Positions 54,406 to 63,380 of a DNA stretch of 64,000 nucleotides are shown piece after piece. Numbering within the stretch: position 1 is the stretch's first letter; every line of letters starts with the position of its first letter. Made by a program: the position numbers and the translations under genes. The notes under the pieces are model-generated. The model saw only the letters and a list, made by a program, of their open reading frames with translations, ran no database searches and was not told where the DNA came from. Origin of the DNA: Salinispora oceanensis (GTDB taxonomy: Bacteria > Actinomycetota > Actinomycetes > Mycobacteriales > Micromonosporaceae); contig NZ_KB911579.1 in the NCBI RefSeq assembly GCF_000383575.1, positions 2,202,523 through 2,266,522 of the forward strand. The letters run 5' to 3'.

Positions 54406-55830
54406 GTGACGACGATCCCGAACGTGCTTGCCAACCGGTACGCCTCCCCCGAGCTGGTCACCCTCTGGTCCCCGGAGGAGAAGATCCGGATGGAGCGGCG
54501 GCTCTGGCTGGCCGTGCTCAGCGCCCAGCGGGATCTCGGCGTGGACGTGCCGGACGGGGTGGTCGAGGCGTACCAGCGGGTCCTTGACCAGGTCGACCTG
54601 GCCTCGATCGCGCAGCGGGAGCGGGTCACCCGACACGACGTGAAGGCGCGGATCGAGGAGTTCAGCGCGCTCGCCGGGCACGAGCACGTGCACAAGGGCA
54701 TGACCTCCCGGGACCTGACCGAGAATGTCGAGCAGCTGCAGGTGCGGGCCTCCCTGGAGCTGATCCGGGACCGGGTGGTCGCCACCCTGGCCCGGCTGTC
54801 CCAGCTCGCCGTCGAGCACTCCGGCCTGGTGTTGACCGGGCGTTCGCACAACGTGGCCGCGCAGGCCACCACGTTGGGCAAGCGATTCGCCTCGGTGGCG
54901 GAGGAGCTGTTGATCGCGTACGAGCGGCTGGACGACCTGATCGGGCGGTACCCGCTGCGGGGGATCAAGGGTCCGGTCGGCACCGCCGCGGACCAGCTCG
55001 ACCTGCTCGACGGGGACGCCGACAAGGTGGCCGAGTTGGAGCGTCGGGTGGCGGAGCACCTCGGGTTCGGGCGGGTGCTGGACAGCGTCGGGCAGGTCTA
55101 CCCGCGTTCGCTCGACTTCGACGTGCTCTCGGCGTTGGCTCAGGTGGCGGCCGGGCCGTCGTCGTTGGCCACCACGATCCGGTTGATGGTCGGCCAGGAG
55201 TTGGCCACCGAGGGCTTCCGGCCGGGCCAGGTCGGGTCCAGCGCGATGCCGCACAAGATGAACACCCGGTCGTCGGAGCGGGTGAACGGCTTCGCGGTGA
55301 TCATTCGTGGTTACCTGTCGATGGTCGGTGAGCTCGCCGGCGACCAGTGGAACGAGGGGGATGTCTCCTGCTCGGTGGTGCGTCGGGTGGCGCTGCCGGA
55401 CGCCTTCTTCGCCGCCGATGGGCTGTTCCAGACGTTCCTCACCGTGCTGGACGAGTTCGGTGCGTACCCGGCCGTGGTCAACCGGGAGTTGGAGCGTTTC
55501 CTGCCGTTCCTGGCCACCACCAAGATCCTGGTCGCGGCGGTACGGCGGGGCGTCGGCCGGGAGGTCGCCCACGAGGTGATCAAGGAGCACGCGGTGGCGG
55601 TCGCACTGGCGATGCGGGAAAAGGGCGCCACCGAGAACGACCTCTTCGACCGGCTCGGCGCCGACGGCCGACTGAACCTGACCCGCGCCGACATCGCTGA
55701 CCTGGTGGCCGACCGTACGGTCTTCGTCGGTGCCGCTCCCGCCCAGGTCCAGGCGGTGGTGCAGCGAGTCGCGGCGGTTCTCGACCGCCACCCTGGCGCC
55801 GCCGGGTACAGCCCGCCGCCGATCCTCTGA
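54406..55830 (+). CDS. purB: Adenylosuccinate lyase
   Basis: The GTG at 54406 gives 474 residues. Superfamily signatures are present: RVTRHDVKARIEEFSALAGH, GMTSRDLTENVEQLQVR, LTGRSHNVAAQATTLGKRFA (catalytic His region) and GQVGSSAMPHKMNTRSSERV, with the flexible Ser loop SSAMPHK. It acts twice in purine synthesis: it splits SAICAR to AICAR, and adenylosuccinate to AMP. It lies 104 bases after argS; a separate promoter in that spacer is likely. Confidence 0.97.
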   Translation: MTTIPNVLANRYASPELVTLWSPEEKIRMERRLWLAVLSAQRDLGVDVPDGVVEAYQRVLDQVDLASIAQRERVTRHDVKARIEEFSALAGHEHVHKGMTSRDLTENVEQLQVRASLELIRDRVVATLARLSQLAVEHSGLVLTGRSHNVAAQATTLGKRFASVAEELLIAYERLDDLIGRYPLRGIKGPVGTAADQLDLLDGDADKVAELERRVAEHLGFGRVLDSVGQVYPRSLDFDVLSALAQVAAGPSSLATTIRLMVGQELATEGFRPGQVGSSAMPHKMNTRSSERVNGFAVIIRGYLSMVGELAGDQWNEGDVSCSVVRRVALPDAFFAADGLFQTFLTVLDEFGAYPAVVNRELERFLPFLATTKILVAAVRRGVGREVAHEVIKEHAVAVALAMREKGATENDLFDRLGADGRLNLTRADIADLVADRTVFVGAAPAQVQAVVQRVAAVLDRHPGAAGYSPPPIL

Positions 55831-55892
55831 TCGCCGCCGTCCCCGCGCCCTGGGCCACCGGCGTCGGTCCTCGCGGGTCGGGACGCGGTGGG

Positions 55893-56354
55893 TCAGGGTT
55901 CGGGGGTGGGGGTCTCGGCCGCGCTCCGCAGGTCGGGGGCGGTGGCCGGCTCGCCGATACCGCTGGGCTCGGGCGTGATCGTCGGCTCGTGTGCGGTCTC
56001 CGCCGCCACCAGGGGCTGGTCGGCGGGCATGACGTCGGGGACCCGGGGCACCACGATCACCGCCGTGCCGTAGGCGCAGATCTCCATCCACATCTCGCCG
56101 CAGTCCCGGCTGTCGAACCGCATCCCGATCACCGCGTTAGCGCCGAGCCGGCGGGCCTCCTCGCCGAGGCGGGCCACCGAGTCGGCCCGCCAGCGGGTGA
56201 GGTTGTCCGGCGCCATCGGGTCGTACGCGCCGCCCCGGAGGTTCTTCACGCCCTCGCGGTACGGGTTACGGGTCCTGGCCATTGAGGAGACCACCTCGCC
56301 GAGGATCTGGCGGACGTCATAGCCGGGTAGTTGATCCGTCGTCACGACCAGCAC
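55893..56354 (-). CDS. YbjQ-family (heavy-metal-binding domain) protein
   Basis: The GTG at 56354 starts MLVVTTDQLPGYDVRQILGE, the usual N-terminus; longer frames upstream are not used. The 105-residue YbjQ fold ends near IVVPRVPDV. Features are VVSSMARTRNPYREGVKNLR, ARRLGANAVIGMRFDSRDCG and EICAYGTAVIVVP. A C-terminal extension of about 45 residues, rich in Pro, Glu and Ala, is added and looks disordered. YbjQ proteins form pentamers and were named for a proposed metal-binding role that is not established. It is convergent with purB. Confidence 0.88.
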   Translation of the reverse strand: MLVVTTDQLPGYDVRQILGEVVSSMARTRNPYREGVKNLRGGAYDPMAPDNLTRWRADSVARLGEEARRLGANAVIGMRFDSRDCGEMWMEICAYGTAVIVVPRVPDVMPADQPLVAAETAHEPTITPEPSGIGEPATAPDLRSAAETPTPEP

Positions 56355-56861
56355 GGTTCTGATGCTGTCAGCCGGCGGTGGGGTCGAACGTGGGCCTTGT
56401 TCACCTGATCGGATGGTGAAAAACAACGCAGCGCGGACGGTCGGCGCTTGCGCGGTCACCTGCGTCGTGGAGGCGTTAACTGTCAGACACCGGAAATCGA
56501 GATGTTCCAGGAACGCTTCTTCGCGACACTGCCGCCGGATCCGCAGTCCGACGCCGCTGGCGACACGGACCTGCTGGTTGATGGGACTCCGGAGCTGGTT
56601 TCCCGGATATGCATTGAAGCACTTGGATTGGTTCGGTTGTGCCGCCCGGTGGCAGACCCCTTCCCTATGCGATAGCTGGCAACGAAATCGCATCGGGAGT
56701 ACAACGGAAAGGCATCGGTCTTGTTGCTCCGCCTTAACCGCGTCGGAGATCGCCCAAACCGCCTGCGGCCGGTGCGGCCCGCGCGATATCTGCCAGGTAG
56801 GCTGGCTCCGCTCGCCCCTAGTGGGTCGGCACCCAACTGCGTACACAGTCAGGAGTGCCCA
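56355..56861. other. Intergenic region upstream of purS, lower GC
   Basis: This 507-bp spacer is visibly less GC-rich than its surroundings (for example GGTGAAAAACAACGCAGC and GGAAATCGAGATGTTCC). Short frames exist on both strands, none with family features, codon bias or a ribosome site I would trust. It should hold the purS promoter (AGGAG at 56850-56856 is the ribosome site). It may be a decayed gene. Confidence 0.5.
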
Positions 56862-57125
56862 GTGCCTCGCGTCGTCGTCGACGTCATGCTCAAACCTGAG
56901 ATCCTCGATCCGCAGGGACAGGCCGTCGCTAACGCGCTGCCCCGGCTCGGCGTCACCGACGTCGCCTCGGTCCGGATCGGCCGACGGATCGAGATCGAGT
57001 TCACCGGGGAGCCAGATCTGAACCAGACCCGGGAGATCGCCGACAAGCTGCTCGCCAACCCGGTCATTGAGGATTTCACCATCCGTCTGGCCGAGGATGG
57101 CGAGACCGTGGACGCCCAACCGTGA
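56862..57125 (+). CDS. purS: Phosphoribosylformylglycinamidine synthase subunit PurS
   Basis: The GTG at 56862 follows AGGAGTGCCCA and gives 87 residues, the family norm. It begins [20 protein letters not shown] and has the PurS pattern [20 protein letters not shown] and [15 protein letters not shown]. It bridges PurQ and PurL in the complex that makes FGAM. The stop overlaps the purQ start by 4 bases. Confidence 0.96.
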   Translation: MPRVVVDVMLKPEILDPQGQAVANALPRLGVTDVASVRIGRRIEIEFTGEPDLNQTREIADKLLANPVIEDFTIRLAEDGETVDAQP

Positions 57126-57802
57126 CCGCCCGAGTAGGCGTGGTCACGTTCCCCGGTTCGCTCGACGACGGGGACGCGGCCCGGGCTGTCCGGATCGCCG
57201 GCGCCGAGCCGGTCCGCCTCTGGCACGCCGACCCGCAGCTGCACGGGGTGGACGCTGTCGTCCTGCCCGGCGGCTTCTCGTACGGCGACTATCTGCGCTG
57301 CGGCGCCATCGCCCGGTTCGCCGGCGTGATGGAGACGATCGTGGACGCCGCCCGAGCGGGTCTGCCGGTGCTCGGTATCTGCAACGGCTTCCAGATCCTC
57401 TGCGAGGCCCACCTGCTGCCCGGTGCGCTGACCCGAAACCAGCACCTGCACTTCCGCAACCGGGACCAGGTCCTGCGCATCGAGTCGGCCGGCACCGCCT
57501 GGACCAACGCGTTCCAGCCCGGCCAGGAGGTGCTGATTCCGGTCAAGAACGGCGAGGGCTGCTACGTCGCGGACGCCGCGACGCTAGACCAGCTCGAAGC
57601 CGAGGGCCGGGTGGTCGCCCGCTACGTGGGTAACCCGAACGGGTCCCAGCGGGATATCGCCGCGATCACCAACTCCGCCGGAAACGTCGTCGGCATCATG
57701 CCGCACCCGGAGCACGCGGTGGAGGAGCTCACCGGCCCCTCCCTGGACGGCCTCGGCTTCTTCACCTCGGCGCTCAAGCACCTGGTGGAGACCGCGGCGT
57801 GA
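57122..57802 (+). CDS. purQ: Phosphoribosylformylglycinamidine synthase glutaminase subunit PurQ
   Basis: The GTG at 57122 overlaps purS by 4 bases; 226 residues. Class I glutamine amidotransferase motifs are [20 protein letters not shown], the nucleophile Cys87 in [18 protein letters not shown], and the His/Glu pair in [11 protein letters not shown]. It supplies ammonia to PurL. A 24-codon frame starts inside its stop codon and ends inside the purL start (see 57799-57873). Confidence 0.97.
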   Translation: MTARVGVVTFPGSLDDGDAARAVRIAGAEPVRLWHADPQLHGVDAVVLPGGFSYGDYLRCGAIARFAGVMETIVDAARAGLPVLGICNGFQILCEAHLLPGALTRNQHLHFRNRDQVLRIESAGTAWTNAFQPGQEVLIPVKNGEGCYVADAATLDQLEAEGRVVARYVGNPNGSQRDIAAITNSAGNVVGIMPHPEHAVEELTGPSLDGLGFFTSALKHLVETAA

Positions 57803-57873
57803 CCGCAGGCGCCATCATCGGTCGGCTCACCCGCCCGACGGGCGGCCCGCTGCGTAACAAGGAGAGGCCATGA
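57799..57873 (+). CDS. Possible 24-codon ORF bridging purQ and purL
   Basis: GTG at 57799 overlaps the purQ stop by 4 bases (GTGA). The frame ends with TGA at 57871, overlapping the purL start by 4 bases (ATGA). The product would be 24 residues starting MTAGAIIGR and ending [15 protein letters not shown]. The purL ribosome site AAGGAGAGG lies inside it. It could be a translated coupling ORF that lets ribosomes pass from purQ to purL, or a chance frame. No homologue is known to me. Confidence 0.3.
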   Translation: MTAGAIIGRLTRPTGGPLRNKERP

Positions 57874-60425
57874 CCACCCAGGACCCGGCCCGGGACACTT
57901 CAGCGGCCGCAGCAGCCGGACCGACGGCTGCGCCGGACCGAGGCGCCGACATCGTCGGCTGGGCCGGGGGCGTGGACACCGTCCCCCATGCCGGCGACAG
58001 CCCGGGCGAGCTTCAGCCCTACGCCGACCTCGGGCTCCGAGACGACGAGTACCAGCGGATCCGGCAGGTGCTTGGCCGGCGGCCCACCCAGTCCGAGCTG
58101 GCCATGTACTCGATCATGTGGAGTGAGCACTGCTCCTACAAGTCGAGCAAGGTGCACCTCCGCCAGTTCGGGGAGAAGGCCTCAACCAGCGACCGGCTAC
58201 TCGCCGGTATCGGGGAGAACGCGGGTGTGGTCCGGGTCTCCGACGAGCTCGCCGTGACCTTCAAGGTCGAGTCGCACAACCACCCGAGCTTCGTCGAGCC
58301 CTACCAGGGCGCGGCGACCGGCGTCGGCGGCATCGTCCGGGACATCCTCGCCATGGGTGCGCGTCCGGTCGCGGTGATGGACCCGCTGCGCTTCGGCGCG
58401 GCCGACCACCCCGACACCGCTCGTGTGCTACCCGGCGTGGTCGCCGGGGTCGGCGGCTACGGCAACCGCCTCGGTCTGCCGAACATCGGCGGCGAGGTCG
58501 TCTTCGACCCCTGCTACCAGGGCAACCCGCTGGTCAACGCCCTCTGCGTCGGGGTGCTGCCGATCGACCGACTTCAGAACAAGGCCGCCGCCGGCGACGG
58601 AAACGTCGTGGTGCTGATGGGCGCCAAGACCGGCCGGGACGGCATCGGCGGCGTGTCGGTGCTGGCCAGCGCCACCTTCGACGAGGGCAGCGAGCAGCGC
58701 CGCCCCTCCGTCCAGGTGGGTGACCCGTTCATCGAGAAGCTGCTCATCGAGGCCTGCCTGGAGCTCTACGACGAGCAACTCGTCGTCGGCATCCAGGACC
58801 TCGGTGGCGCCGGGTTGACCTGTGCCCTCGCCGAGACCGCCGCCGCCGCGGGTACCGGGATGCGGGTCTGGCTCGAGCGGGTTCCGCTGCGGGAAGCCTC
58901 GATGGAGCCGCACGAGATCCTCGCCAGCGAGTCCCAGGAGCGGATGCTGCTGGTGGTTGAGCCGGAGAAGCTGGAGGCGGTACTCAAGACCGCCGAGAAG
59001 TGGGGCGTGCTCGCCACCGCGATCGGCGAGGTCACCCCGCGCGGGGCGGACGGGGAGCCGGGCCGCCTGGTCGTAACCTGGCGAGACCATCTGGTCGTTG
59101 ACGTCCCGCCGGGTTCGTTGGCAGACGACGGCCCGGTATACAACCGGCCGATGCGGGAGCCGGCCGACCTGATCCTGCTCCAGGCCGACCGGGCGGAGAC
59201 CCTGCCCCGGCCGAGTGACCCGGAGGCCCTGCGGCAGACGGTCCTGCGGATGATCGCCTCGCCGAACCTCGCGGACAAGACCTGGGTCACCGAGCAGTAC
59301 GACCGGTACGTGCTCGGCAACACCGTGCTCGCCCAGCCCGAGGACTCGGGTGTGATCCGGATCGACGAGCGTAGTGGTATCGGCATCGCGCTCTCCGTTG
59401 ACGGCAACGGCCGGTACGCGCGCCTCGACCCGTACCACGGTGCCAAGCTCGCGCTGGCCGAGGCGTACCGGAACGTGGCGGTCAGCGGCGCGAAGCCGAT
59501 CGCCGTCACCGACTGCCTCAACTTCGGCTCGCCGGAGGACCCGGGCGTGATGTGGCAGTTCGCCGAGGCCGTCCGAGGCATCGCCGACGGCTGCGGTGAG
59601 CTGGGCATCCCGGTGACCGGCGGTAACGTCAGCTTCTACAACCAGACTGGTGCGGCAGCGATTCATCCGACCCCGGTGGTGGGCGTCCTCGGTGTGCTGG
59701 ACGACGTGGCCGACCGGGTCCCGATGGGCTTTGTCCCGCGGGAGGACGGTCACGACCAGATCTACCTGCTCGGTGAGACGCACGTGGAGTTGTCCGGCTC
59801 GGAGTGGGCGTGGGCTACCCACGAACACCTCGGCGGCGTACCTCCCCGGGTGGACCTCGACCGCGAGCGGGCGATCGCCGACCTGATGGCGGTGGCAGCC
59901 CGGGGTGGGCACCTCAGCTCCGCGCACGACCTCTCCGACGGCGGTCTGGCGCAGGTTCTGGTCGAGTCCTGCCTGCGTCGGGGCGTCGGTGCCCGGGTCA
60001 CCCTGCCGGAGCGGTTCACCGACGGCTCGATGCCGTTCGTCTTCCTGTTCAGCGAGTCCGCCGGCCGGGTGTTGGTCTCGGTGCCGCGCGGGCACGAGAA
60101 GGCGTTCACCGGGCTGGCCGCCGAGCAGGGCGTGCCGTGCGAGCTGATCGGCGTCACCGATCCAGCAGGTGGTGCACTGGAACTGCACGGGCAGTTCCAG
60201 CTCAGCCTGGCGGAGCTGCGCGCGGCGCACAGTGCCACCCTGCCCCGCCTCTTCGGCGGAGCGGAACTCGCCACCCCGCCGGTTGGGCAGCAGGCCGAAG
60301 AGTCGGCCGCGACCGCAGCGCCGACTGCGCCGGTTGAGGAACCGGCCGCGGCCGTTGTACCGGTCGAGACGGCGACGCCCGCCAGCTCCGAGTCGGAGCC
60401 GGGGGGACCGAGCGAATCGGCGTGA
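57870..60425 (+). CDS. purL: Phosphoribosylformylglycinamidine synthase subunit PurL
   Basis: The ATG at 57870 follows AAGGAGAGG; 851 residues. This is the small PurL form that works with PurS and PurQ. Motifs are [38 protein letters not shown] (His catalytic region), [20 protein letters not shown], and the second AIRS half with [15 protein letters not shown] [20 protein letters not shown] and [19 protein letters not shown]. The first 45 residues and the last 55 (Ala/Glu/Pro/Ser-rich after [11 protein letters not shown]) are additions beyond the usual core. It is followed by two strong hairpins. Confidence 0.97.
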   Translation: MTTQDPARDTSAAAAAGPTAAPDRGADIVGWAGGVDTVPHAGDSPGELQPYADLGLRDDEYQRIRQVLGRRPTQSELAMYSIMWSEHCSYKSSKVHLRQFGEKASTSDRLLAGIGENAGVVRVSDELAVTFKVESHNHPSFVEPYQGAATGVGGIVRDILAMGARPVAVMDPLRFGAADHPDTARVLPGVVAGVGGYGNRLGLPNIGGEVVFDPCYQGNPLVNALCVGVLPIDRLQNKAAAGDGNVVVLMGAKTGRDGIGGVSVLASATFDEGSEQRRPSVQVGDPFIEKLLIEACLELYDEQLVVGIQDLGGAGLTCALAETAAAAGTGMRVWLERVPLREASMEPHEILASESQERMLLVVEPEKLEAVLKTAEKWGVLATAIGEVTPRGADGEPGRLVVTWRDHLVVDVPPGSLADDGPVYNRPMREPADLILLQADRAETLPRPSDPEALRQTVLRMIASPNLADKTWVTEQYDRYVLGNTVLAQPEDSGVIRIDERSGIGIALSVDGNGRYARLDPYHGAKLALAEAYRNVAVSGAKPIAVTDCLNFGSPEDPGVMWQFAEAVRGIADGCGELGIPVTGGNVSFYNQTGAAAIHPTPVVGVLGVLDDVADRVPMGFVPREDGHDQIYLLGETHVELSGSEWAWATHEHLGGVPPRVDLDRERAIADLMAVAARGGHLSSAHDLSDGGLAQVLVESCLRRGVGARVTLPERFTDGSMPFVFLFSESAGRVLVSVPRGHEKAFTGLAAEQGVPCELIGVTDPAGGALELHGQFQLSLAELRAAHSATLPRLFGGAELATPPVGQQAEESAATAAPTAPVEEPAAAVVPVETATPASSESEPGGPSESA

Positions 60426-60478
60426 CCACCGCCGCACCGGCCCCAACCGGTTTCGGCACCCGGTCCGAGTAAGGACGA

Positions 60479-60508
60479 TCCGGCCCGGCTGATCTCAGCC
60501 GGGCCGGA
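60479..60508 (+). terminator. purL terminator, first hairpin
   Basis: TCCGGCCCGGCT and AGCCGGGCCGGA form a 12-bp perfect stem (extendable to 14) with a short loop, 54 bases after the purL stop. Confidence 0.8.
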
Positions 60509-60542
60509 CCTGCTCCCAAGGGACCAGCGCAAACCTCAGGAC

Positions 60543-60586
60543 AGACGGTTGAGGGCCACCCGACTTCGGGTGGCCCTCAACCGTCT
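60543..60586. terminator. 21-bp perfect hairpin, bidirectional terminator
   Basis: The arm at 60543-60563 (AGACGGTTGAGGGCCACCCGA) has its exact complement at 60566-60586. It lies just before the end of the convergent minus-strand gene at 60591, and a short T-rich stretch follows on the plus strand. It would stop both purL and the repeat-rich gene. Confidence 0.9.
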
Positions 60587-60590
60587 CTTG

Positions 60591-62714
60591 TCAGTCGTCC
60601 AGCCAGTCCAGCCGGCGACCACCCCGGTCCGGCGGGGGAGCGTCGGACCGGGCCCGACCGGCCTGCGTCGGGTCCCCGTAGCCACTACCGTAGCCGCCCT
60701 GGCCGTACCCGCGGTCGTCGTAACCGCCGTGCTGGGCGGGGGCTTCCTGGCCGTAGCCGCCATGTTGGGCGGGGGGCTCCTGGCTGTAGCCGCCGTACTG
60801 GGTGGGGGCTTCCTGGCTGTAGCCGTCGTAGCCGCCGCGTTGGGTTGGCAGCTCCTGGCCGTAGCCGCTGTGTTGGGCGGGGGGCTCTTGGCCGTAGCCG
60901 CCGTACTGGGTGGGGGCTTCCTGGCTGTAGCCGTCGTAGCCGCCGCGTTGGGTTGGCAGCTCCTGGCCGTAGCCGCTGTGTTGGGCGGGGGCTTCCTGGC
61001 CGTAGCCGCCATGTTGGGCGGGGGGCTCTTGGCCGTAGCCGCCGTACTGGGTGGGGGCTTCCTGGCCGTAGCCGTCGTAGCCGCCGCCCTGTTGGTCGTA
61101 GCCGTAGCCCGCGTAGCCGCCGCCCTGTTGGTCGTAGCCCGGGGCCGGCTCGGCACCGTGTCCGTACGCGGGCTCGGTTTGGCCGTAGCCGGCGTCCTGC
61201 TGGTATCTCCCCGTGGGGTACGGGTCGGCCGGGGCCGGGTACTGCGTGGCGCCCGCCTGGTAGCGGCCGGTCACCTCGTCGTAACGCTCCTCGTGGCCGT
61301 AGGACCCGCCGGAGGTGGGGGGGTAGCCGGTGCCGGCCGGCGAGGACATGCCGTAGTCGTTGGGGCCGTAACCACCGCCGGAGGCGGGAGATGCGGCGCC
61401 ATAGCCGCCGTCGGCCGGTCCGGTGACACCGAAGTCCCCGGTGCCGTAGCCGCCTGACTTGTCGCCGTAGCCGCTGTCGGCCCAGGTGGACTGGCCGGCG
61501 GCCGCACCGTAGGGCTGCGGCGGAGCACCGTAGGGGTCCGGTGGGACGTCGTCAACCACCGGGCTGTGCATCATCGTGGGCGCCTCGGCGAGGGACGGGT
61601 CCCCGCCGACCATCGTCGGCGTCGCCGCGGTCGGATTCACGATCCGCGTCTGGTCGTCGGCGCCACCGTAGCCACCGCCGGCGACCGGGACGGCACCTGT
61701 GGCCGCGCCGGAGGGGTGGACGCCCGCCTCGTCCTCGTCGTCGCTCTCCTTGCGGCGCAGCCAGAGCAGCACCATCGTGCCGACGCCGGCTGCCACGAGG
61801 AGGCCACCGAGCAGGATGATCAGCAGTGAGCCGGTGCCGCCGGAGTCCTCGTCGCTGGCGTCCGCGACGGGGGCATCCACGATGGCTTCGACCGGCTCCT
61901 CGGTTAACTCCTCCACCCCGACGGTTGGGGCGGGCTCGATACTCGATGACGGGGTGGGGCTCGGGGTCGGCTCCTCTTCCTTGATCTTGAGCGAAATTCG
62001 CTGGCCAGAGACGCTCTGCCCGGCGGAGGCATTCAGTGTCTTGGTGGCGTTGGTGCCGTCGATGCTCGCGCCGATGGCGAGTTGGCCGGGGGTGATCGGG
62101 TTCTGGGTGCTGCCGGTGAACCGGAAATTCCCACCGTTGTCGGTGATGGTGTCGAATCTGTTGTTCTTGGAGTCCTTGAGGATGACCTGGGCTCCCGGTA
62201 CCGCGCTGCCGGTGCTCTGGTTGACCACCTCGCCGGAGACCGACTTCACCGTCTGCACCTGGGGGGCCTGGGAGGACTGGGTCGGGCTGGGTTGCGGCGG
62301 CGGCTCCGGCTTGCCCACCAGGGTGACCTTGACGGTCCCGGTATCCCTACCGTCCTCGGTATCGATAGCGGCGACGGTAATCGTGGCCTTTCCGTCGGCC
62401 GCGTCGTCCGCCAGTCGGAAGGTGGCCTCGAAGTCCTTGCCCTCGTCGACCTTGCCGTGGCTGCAACCGCTGACGCAGGCGAGCTCTCCGTTGTCGGATG
62501 ACACCGTCACGTCGACGGTCGTGTCTTCCGAGACCTCGACCGAGTAGCGGACCGTCGTGCTCCCGCCCGCCTCGACCCGGCTCGGTGAGGCCGAGACATT
62601 GCTGACCCCGGGGGCGGCGGAGGCCGGGGCGGCGGGGACGGTGAGTAGGGCGCCGAAGAGCAACGCCACGACCACACCGGCCCGCTGCTTCCAGGCACGT
62701 CGGTGTGTTGACAC
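60591..62714 (-). CDS. Secreted membrane-anchored protein with Tyr/Gly/Gln repeats
   Basis: The GTG at 62714 has GGAAGG at 8-base spacing, giving 707 residues; in-frame GTGs at 62720 and 62741 are less well placed. Order: signal peptide ([20 protein letters not shown]); an Ig-like strand-rich domain with [20 protein letters not shown]; a second domain with [20 protein letters not shown], the carboxypeptidase regulatory-like (CarbopepD_reg) fold; a Pro/Glu linker; one membrane segment ([20 protein letters not shown]); a basic stop (LRRKE); then about 360 cytoplasmic residues rich in Gly, Tyr, Gln and Pro with tandem repeats. It looks like a surface sensor or adhesin with a long disordered tail. 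Function unknown. Confidence 0.8.
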   Translation of the reverse strand: MSTHRRAWKQRAGVVVALLFGALLTVPAAPASAAPGVSNVSASPSRVEAGGSTTVRYSVEVSEDTTVDVTVSSDNGELACVSGCSHGKVDEGKDFEATFRLADDAADGKATITVAAIDTEDGRDTGTVKVTLVGKPEPPPQPSPTQSSQAPQVQTVKSVSGEVVNQSTGSAVPGAQVILKDSKNNRFDTITDNGGNFRFTGSTQNPITPGQLAIGASIDGTNATKTLNASAGQSVSGQRISLKIKEEEPTPSPTPSSSIEPAPTVGVEELTEEPVEAIVDAPVADASDEDSGGTGSLLIILLGGLLVAAGVGTMVLLWLRRKESDDEDEAGVHPSGAATGAVPVAGGGYGGADDQTRIVNPTAATPTMVGGDPSLAEAPTMMHSPVVDDVPPDPYGAPPQPYGAAAGQSTWADSGYGDKSGGYGTGDFGVTGPADGGYGAASPASGGGYGPNDYGMSSPAGTGYPPTSGGSYGHEERYDEVTGRYQAGATQYPAPADPYPTGRYQQDAGYGQTEPAYGHGAEPAPGYDQQGGGYAGYGYDQQGGGYDGYGQEAPTQYGGYGQEPPAQHGGYGQEAPAQHSGYGQELPTQRGGYDGYSQEAPTQYGGYGQEPPAQHSGYGQELPTQRGGYDGYSQEAPTQYGGYSQEPPAQHGGYGQEAPAQHGGYDDRGYGQGGYGSGYGDPTQAGRARSDAPPPDRGGRRLDWLDD
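60700..61140 (-). repeat. Tandem Gly-Tyr-Gln repeats in the C-terminal tail
   Basis: Units of about 33 and 36 bases encode [33 protein letters not shown] and [17 protein letters not shown] in a mixed higher-order pattern. Several copies are identical over long stretches, which indicates recent expansion. They are in one coding frame and are not a CRISPR array. Confidence 0.9.
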
Positions 62715-62872
62715 GTCCACCGCCTTCCACTGGAGTCCCACGTGGCCGGCGGTCGCCGGGCCGGGATCATCACGGTACGAATACGCCGTGGGCTACTATG
62801 CCTTGTCCAGTCGGATCGGCGCGACCCAGGGCCGGTGTGAGAGCATCCGCGCGCGCGCCGTATCGTCCCGCT

Positions 62873-63226
62873 GTGCCCCCTTCGTACGCTAGGACGCCTG
62901 CCGTCGCGGTAGCGCTGTCGGCGCTCGACGCGGGGCATACCCCCGATCGTCCGGTGCTCCGGGCGGCGGTTCGTGCCCTGTTGACCGTGCTCGCGGAGCG
63001 GGTACCCGGTCGATCGGTGGAGGTACGGGTCCCGCCCTACGGCGCGGTGCAGTGTGTGCCGGGTCCCCGGCACACCCGCGGCACCCCGGCGAACGTGGTC
63101 GAGACCGACCCGGAGACCTGGTTGCGGGTCGCGACCGGGCGCGTCCCCTGGGCGGAAGCGGTCGCTGAGGGTCGCGTACGGGTCAGTGGGGTCCGGGCGG
63201 ACCTAGCCGCTTACCTGCCGCTTTAG
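62873..63226 (+). CDS. Sterol-carrier-like family protein, actinobacterial, upstream of purF
   Basis: The GTG at 62873 gives 117 residues ([20 protein letters not shown] onward). The fold has a short N-terminal helix, [40 protein letters not shown] and [20 protein letters not shown], ending AYLPL. The last part follows the SCP2 sequence pattern around a lipid cavity, and the family is commonly named sterol carrier family protein. It is found just upstream of purF in many actinobacteria. The biochemical role is not known. Confidence 0.85.
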   Translation: MPPSYARTPAVAVALSALDAGHTPDRPVLRAAVRALLTVLAERVPGRSVEVRVPPYGAVQCVPGPRHTRGTPANVVETDPETWLRVATGRVPWAEAVAEGRVRVSGVRADLAAYLPL

Positions 63227-63380
63227 CAGGTGACAGCGGGCGGGGAGTTACAGGATGCAGTGATTTCGTGACTTTCTGTGCAGGTGGGGGGTCGCGTACA
63301 CTGTCAGCGACGACAAGCGGTCCCGGCCGAGGAGCGAATCCCGTGATTCGCCTGGCCAGTCCAGCAAGAGGGAGCGGCAG

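Noticed and set aside
56355..57119. N-terminal extension of the YbjQ-like gene to 57119
   Set aside because: The upstream part overlaps purS on the other strand and lacks family similarity; the family N-terminus starts at 56354.
58428..60446. A 672-codon open frame antisense to purL
   Set aside because: Shadow frame; purL on the plus strand has full family motifs.
60700..61140. Possible CRISPR array
   Set aside because: The repeats are in-frame coding repeats without unique spacers of constant length, and no cas gene is present.
60549..61457. Plus-strand frame that looks like a membrane protein (repeated [11 protein letters not shown])
   Set aside because: It is the complement of the Gly-Tyr-Gln repeats of the minus-strand gene; the hydrophobic look is an artefact of the repeat codons.
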